Assembly: GCA_025363375.1 (NCBI GenBank)
Contig: JANYDZ010000564.1
Span: forward strand, 1-8,812
Length of the DNA stretch: 8,812 nt
From: Hyphomicrobiales bacterium
GTDB taxonomy: Bacteria; Pseudomonadota; Alphaproteobacteria; Rhizobiales; Beijerinckiaceae
Direction of reading: 5' to 3'
The notes below the pieces were generated by a model, which saw only the letters and a list, made by a program, of their open reading frames with translations, did not search any database and was not told where the DNA came from. This document shows, piece after piece, positions 6,528-8,812 of this stretch. The position numbers and the translations under genes are program-made. Each line of letters starts with the position of its first letter. Within the stretch, counting starts at the first letter, position 1.

Positions 6528-7394
6528 ATGGATTGGCTGAATTCCATCGTTCAGGGCGTTCTCGTCGGCGGGCTCTACGCGCTGTTCGCGGCGGGGCTGT
6601 CGCTCATTTTCGGCGTCATGCGGCTGGTCAATATCGCGCATGGCGATCTCATCGTGCTCGCGGCCTATCTGGCGCTGGCGACGACCCAAACGTTAGGGGT
6701 GGGCCCGCTGGGCTCGCTGCTTGTCATCGTGCCGCTCATGGCGCTGATCGGCTACACGCTGCAGCGCTTTGTGCTCAACCGCACGCTGGGCGAGGATCTG
6801 CTGCCGCCGCTGCTTGTCACTTTCGGCCTGTCCGTGATCCTGCAGAACGGCCTCTTGCAGGTCTTCACCGCCGACAGCCGCAAGTTGCAGGCCGGGCTCA
6901 TCGAAACCGCGAGCATTCCGATTGCGGAGGGGTTGTCGCTTGGCGTTCTGCCGCTGCTGCAATTCATCGTCGCCGTCGCCGTGATCGCCGGCTTGCAGGC
7001 GCTCTTTTACAACACTCCCATGGGCCGCGCCTTCCGCGCCACGTCGGACGATCCTTCAACCGCGCAACTCGTTGGCCTGGACAATCGTCACGTCTTCGGC
7101 CTCGCCATGGCCCTGTCGCTGGCGGTGACCGCCGTCGCCGGCGTTTTCCTCGGGGTGCGCGCCAATTTCGATCCCTCGATCGGCCCGGCCCGCCTGATCT
7201 TCGGCTTTGAAGCCGTCATCATCGGCGGTCTCGGCAATTTGTGGGGCACGCTCGCGGGCGGGATTATTCTGGGCGTGGCGCAAGCCGTCGGCGCCAAGCT
7301 CGATCCCGGCTGGCAATTGCTGGCTGGCCACCTCGCCTTCCTGTTCATCCTGGCCATTCGTCCACAGGGCCTGTTTCCGAGGGTCCAGGATTGA
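6528..7394 (+). CDS. livH: ABC transporter permease, LivH type
   Basis: This 288-residue integral membrane protein has mostly hydrophobic sequence, with about eight predicted spans by eye. The diagnostic LivH segment is LYALFAAGLSLIFGVMRLVN followed by IAHGDLIVLAAY (residues 16-47). A second conserved segment, FGFEAVIIGGLGNLWGTLAGG, lies near 226-246 and fits the cytoplasmic loop that contacts the ATPases. The protein ends IRPQGLFPR, as is common in LivH. It would form half of the inner-membrane channel. The ATG follows the livF stop after 3 nt, with GGAG (6516-6519) as ribosome site. Its stop codon overlaps the TTG start of livM. Confidence 0.92.
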   Translation: MDWLNSIVQGVLVGGLYALFAAGLSLIFGVMRLVNIAHGDLIVLAAYLALATTQTLGVGPLGSLLVIVPLMALIGYTLQRFVLNRTLGEDLLPPLLVTFGLSVILQNGLLQVFTADSRKLQAGLIETASIPIAEGLSLGVLPLLQFIVAVAVIAGLQALFYNTPMGRAFRATSDDPSTAQLVGLDNRHVFGLAMALSLAVTAVAGVFLGVRANFDPSIGPARLIFGFEAVIIGGLGNLWGTLAGGIILGVAQAVGAKLDPGWQLLAGHLAFLFILAIRPQGLFPRVQD

Positions 7395-8452
7395 GCGCGC
7401 AGGCAGCCCATATTGAAACCGCGACGCGCGCCAGCCGTATAGGCGTCGTTGCCATCGCGCTCGCGCTGGCCGCGCTCGCCGCCGCGCCGTTTCTGACCGA
7501 CGGCGCCAACCTCAGCCTGCTCGCGCAAATATACGCCTATCTCGCGCTGGCGACCCTGTGGAACCTGTTGGCCGGCTTCTCCGGCCTCGTCTCGGTCGGT
7601 CAGCACGCATGGGTCGGTCTCGGCGGCTATGGACTGTTTGCGCTCACAATCTTTGGCGGATTGCATCCCTTCGCAGCCATTCCCGTCGCGGGCGCCGTCG
7701 CGGCGCTCGCCGCTGTTCCCGTCGCGGGCCTGCTGTTTCGCCTGCGCGGTTCCTATTTCGCCATCGGCTCATGGGTCGTGGCGGAGGTCATGCGCCTCGC
7801 CGCCTCGCAAATTTCCGCGCTCGGCGGCGGCTCCGGCACCAGCCTTCCGGTGCGCGTCGTCGCATCCATCGCCGCCAGCCGGCAGGAACGTGAATTCGCC
7901 GTTTACTGGAGCGCGCTGGCGCTCGTCGTCGCGATTCTCGCCCTGACAATATGGCTTTTGCGTTCGCGTTGGGGCCTGTCGCTGCGCGCCATCCACAACA
8001 ACGAACTCGCCGCCGTCAGCAACGGAGTCGAAGTCGCGCGCGTCAGGCTTTTCGTCTACGTGCTGACCGCCGCGGGCACAGCCATGATCGGCGCGCTGAT
8101 TTTCCTGCAAAAGCTTCGCATCTCGCCGGACGCCGCCTTCAGCGTCAACGACTGGACCGCCTTTGTCATCTTCATCACCGTCATCGGCGGCGTCGGCCGC
8201 ATCGAGGGCCCGGTCGTCGGCGTCGTCGTGTTCTTCGTCCTGCGCCAGACGCTCGCCGATCTCGGCACGATCTATCTCATGATGCTCGGCCTCGTCGCCA
8301 TCCTTGTCATGCTGAAGGCGCCGCAAGGCGTCTGGGGCCTCGTCGCCGATAAATGGGGCGTCGAAATCGTGCCGCTGCAACGCCGCGTCATCTATGCTAA
8401 ATCCGCTCCCGGCGAACCCGCCAGCGCGCGAAAAGAGGAACCAAAGCCATGA
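7391..8452 (+). CDS. livM: ABC transporter permease, LivM type
   Basis: This is a 353-residue membrane protein, the second half of the channel. It shows LivM landmarks: an AYLALATLWNLLAGFSGLVSVGQHAWVGLGGY stretch (about residues 49-80), LRGSYFAIGSWVVAEVMRL (about 118-136), and VIGGVGRIEGPVVG in the C-terminal half. The C-terminus ends in a charged tail (ASARKEEPKP) outside the membrane. The start is taken as TTG 7391, which overlaps the livH stop as TTGA and has GAGGG (7379-7383) 7 nt upstream. The frame is open further upstream but only inside livH, and no ATG or GTG lies near the expected N-terminus. Its stop overlaps the next start as ATGA (8449-8452). Confidence 0.88.
   Translation: MSAQAAHIETATRASRIGVVAIALALAALAAAPFLTDGANLSLLAQIYAYLALATLWNLLAGFSGLVSVGQHAWVGLGGYGLFALTIFGGLHPFAAIPVAGAVAALAAVPVAGLLFRLRGSYFAIGSWVVAEVMRLAASQISALGGGSGTSLPVRVVASIAASRQEREFAVYWSALALVVAILALTIWLLRSRWGLSLRAIHNNELAAVSNGVEVARVRLFVYVLTAAGTAMIGALIFLQKLRISPDAAFSVNDWTAFVIFITVIGGVGRIEGPVVGVVVFFVLRQTLADLGTIYLMMLGLVAILVMLKAPQGVWGLVADKWGVEIVPLQRRVIYAKSAPGEPASARKEEPKP
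8434..8440 (+). promoter_or_regulatory. Ribosome binding site of the BKACE gene inside livM
   Basis: AGAGGAA lies 8 nt before the ATG at 8449, within the last codons of livM. Together with the ATGA overlap it supports coupled translation of the cleavage enzyme with the transporter. Confidence 0.5.
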
Positions 8453-8812
8453 ACGCCCCCGCCAAGCGCGACCTCTCCAACAAGGTCGTCATCTCCTGCG
8501 CCGTCACCGGCTCCATTCACACACCCACCATGTCGGACTATCTGCCGGTGACGCCCGATGAGATTGCGACCTCCGCGATCGGCGCGGCTGAGGCCGGCGC
8601 CGCGATCCTGCATCTGCACGCGCGCGACCCGCAAAACGGCAAGCCGACCGCCGATCCAAAAGTCTTCATGCAGTTCCTGCCGCGCATCAAGGCGGCGACC
8701 GACGCGGTCGTGAACATCACCACCGGCGGCAGCGTGCTGATGACAATCGAGGAGCGGCTCGCCGCGCCGCTCATGGCCTCGCCGGAAATGTGCTCGCTCA
8801 ACATGGGCTCGA
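8449..8812 (+). CDS. BKACE (DUF849) family beta-keto acid cleavage enzyme (3' partial)
   Basis: The first 121 residues are present; the family usually has about 270-310, so more than half is cut off by the right edge. The N-terminal part of the TIM barrel is clear: KVVISCAVTGS (12-22), the metal-binding HLHARD with His55 and His57 (55-60), NITTGGS (89-95) and SLNMGS (116-121). From family knowledge, BKACE enzymes use Zn to condense a beta-keto carboxylate with acetyl-CoA and cleave it to acetoacetate plus a new acyl-CoA. Examples are 3-keto-5-aminohexanoate cleavage (Kce) and dehydrocarnitine cleavage. Here it is the last visible gene of the operon and would act after the upstream dehydrogenases. 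The remaining Zn ligand (a Glu) and the substrate-selecting residues lie beyond the window or cannot be placed. The substrate is unknown. Confidence 0.9.
   Translation, partial: MNAPAKRDLSNKVVISCAVTGSIHTPTMSDYLPVTPDEIATSAIGAAEAGAAILHLHARDPQNGKPTADPKVFMQFLPRIKAATDAVVNITTGGSVLMTIEERLAAPLMASPEMCSLNMGS

Noticed and set aside
1..8812. Search for CRISPR arrays, insertion sequences, tRNA genes, defence or phage genes.
   Set aside because: No spaced direct repeats, terminal inverted repeats, transposase motifs or tRNA-like cloverleaf were seen. The window is filled with metabolic and transport genes of even composition.

Overview
The window is GC-rich (roughly mid-60s percent GC by eye), densely packed, and all its genes read as a transport-plus-catabolism locus of a Gram-negative bacterium. 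The codon bias towards C/G in third position, the Liv-type ABC transporter, the DctP-type periplasmic binding protein and the BKACE-family enzyme suggest an alphaproteobacterium, perhaps of the order Hyphomicrobiales. That placement is inference; no rRNA or other marker is present.

Layout. On the minus strand at the left edge is an amidohydrolase-2 family protein (914 down to 1, C-terminus cut off) whose metal ligands match the ExH-type non-oxidative aromatic acid decarboxylases. A 92-bp divergent intergenic region (915-1006) separates it from nine plus-strand genes: a cyclase/kynurenine-formamidase-like hydrolase (1007-1876), a small cupin that lacks the usual metal histidines (1924-2274), a strong hairpin (2282-2307), a DctP/TRAP-type substrate-binding protein with a signal peptide (2333-3352), a short-chain dehydrogenase (3376-4179), a 3-hydroxyacyl-CoA-dehydrogenase-family enzyme (4183-5091), four Liv-type ABC transporter genes in the order livG, livF, livH, livM (5099-8452), and the 5' part of a BKACE (DUF849) beta-keto acid cleavage enzyme (8449 to the right edge). 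From 3376 to the right edge the genes are nearly contiguous (gaps of 3 and 7 nt, overlaps of 8 nt and 4 nt), so they are almost certainly one operon. No stretch over 300 bp lacks a gene.

How they may work together (inference). The SBP captures a carboxylate in the periplasm and the Liv-type ABC complex imports it. The cyclase-family hydrolase could open an amide, lactone or ring. The SDR and the HCDH-family enzyme could oxidise a hydroxy acid to a beta-keto acid, which BKACE would cleave with acetyl-CoA to acetoacetate and a new acyl-CoA. The HCDH-plus-BKACE pairing is the logic used in L-carnitine catabolism, but nothing here specifies carnitine as the substrate.

The most unusual point is the transporter: the only binding protein in the operon belongs to the TRAP (DctP) family, no TRAP membrane subunits (DctQ/DctM) are present, and the adjacent ABC transporter has no LivK-type binding protein in the window. 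This raises the possibility of a hybrid TRAP-SBP/ABC importer.
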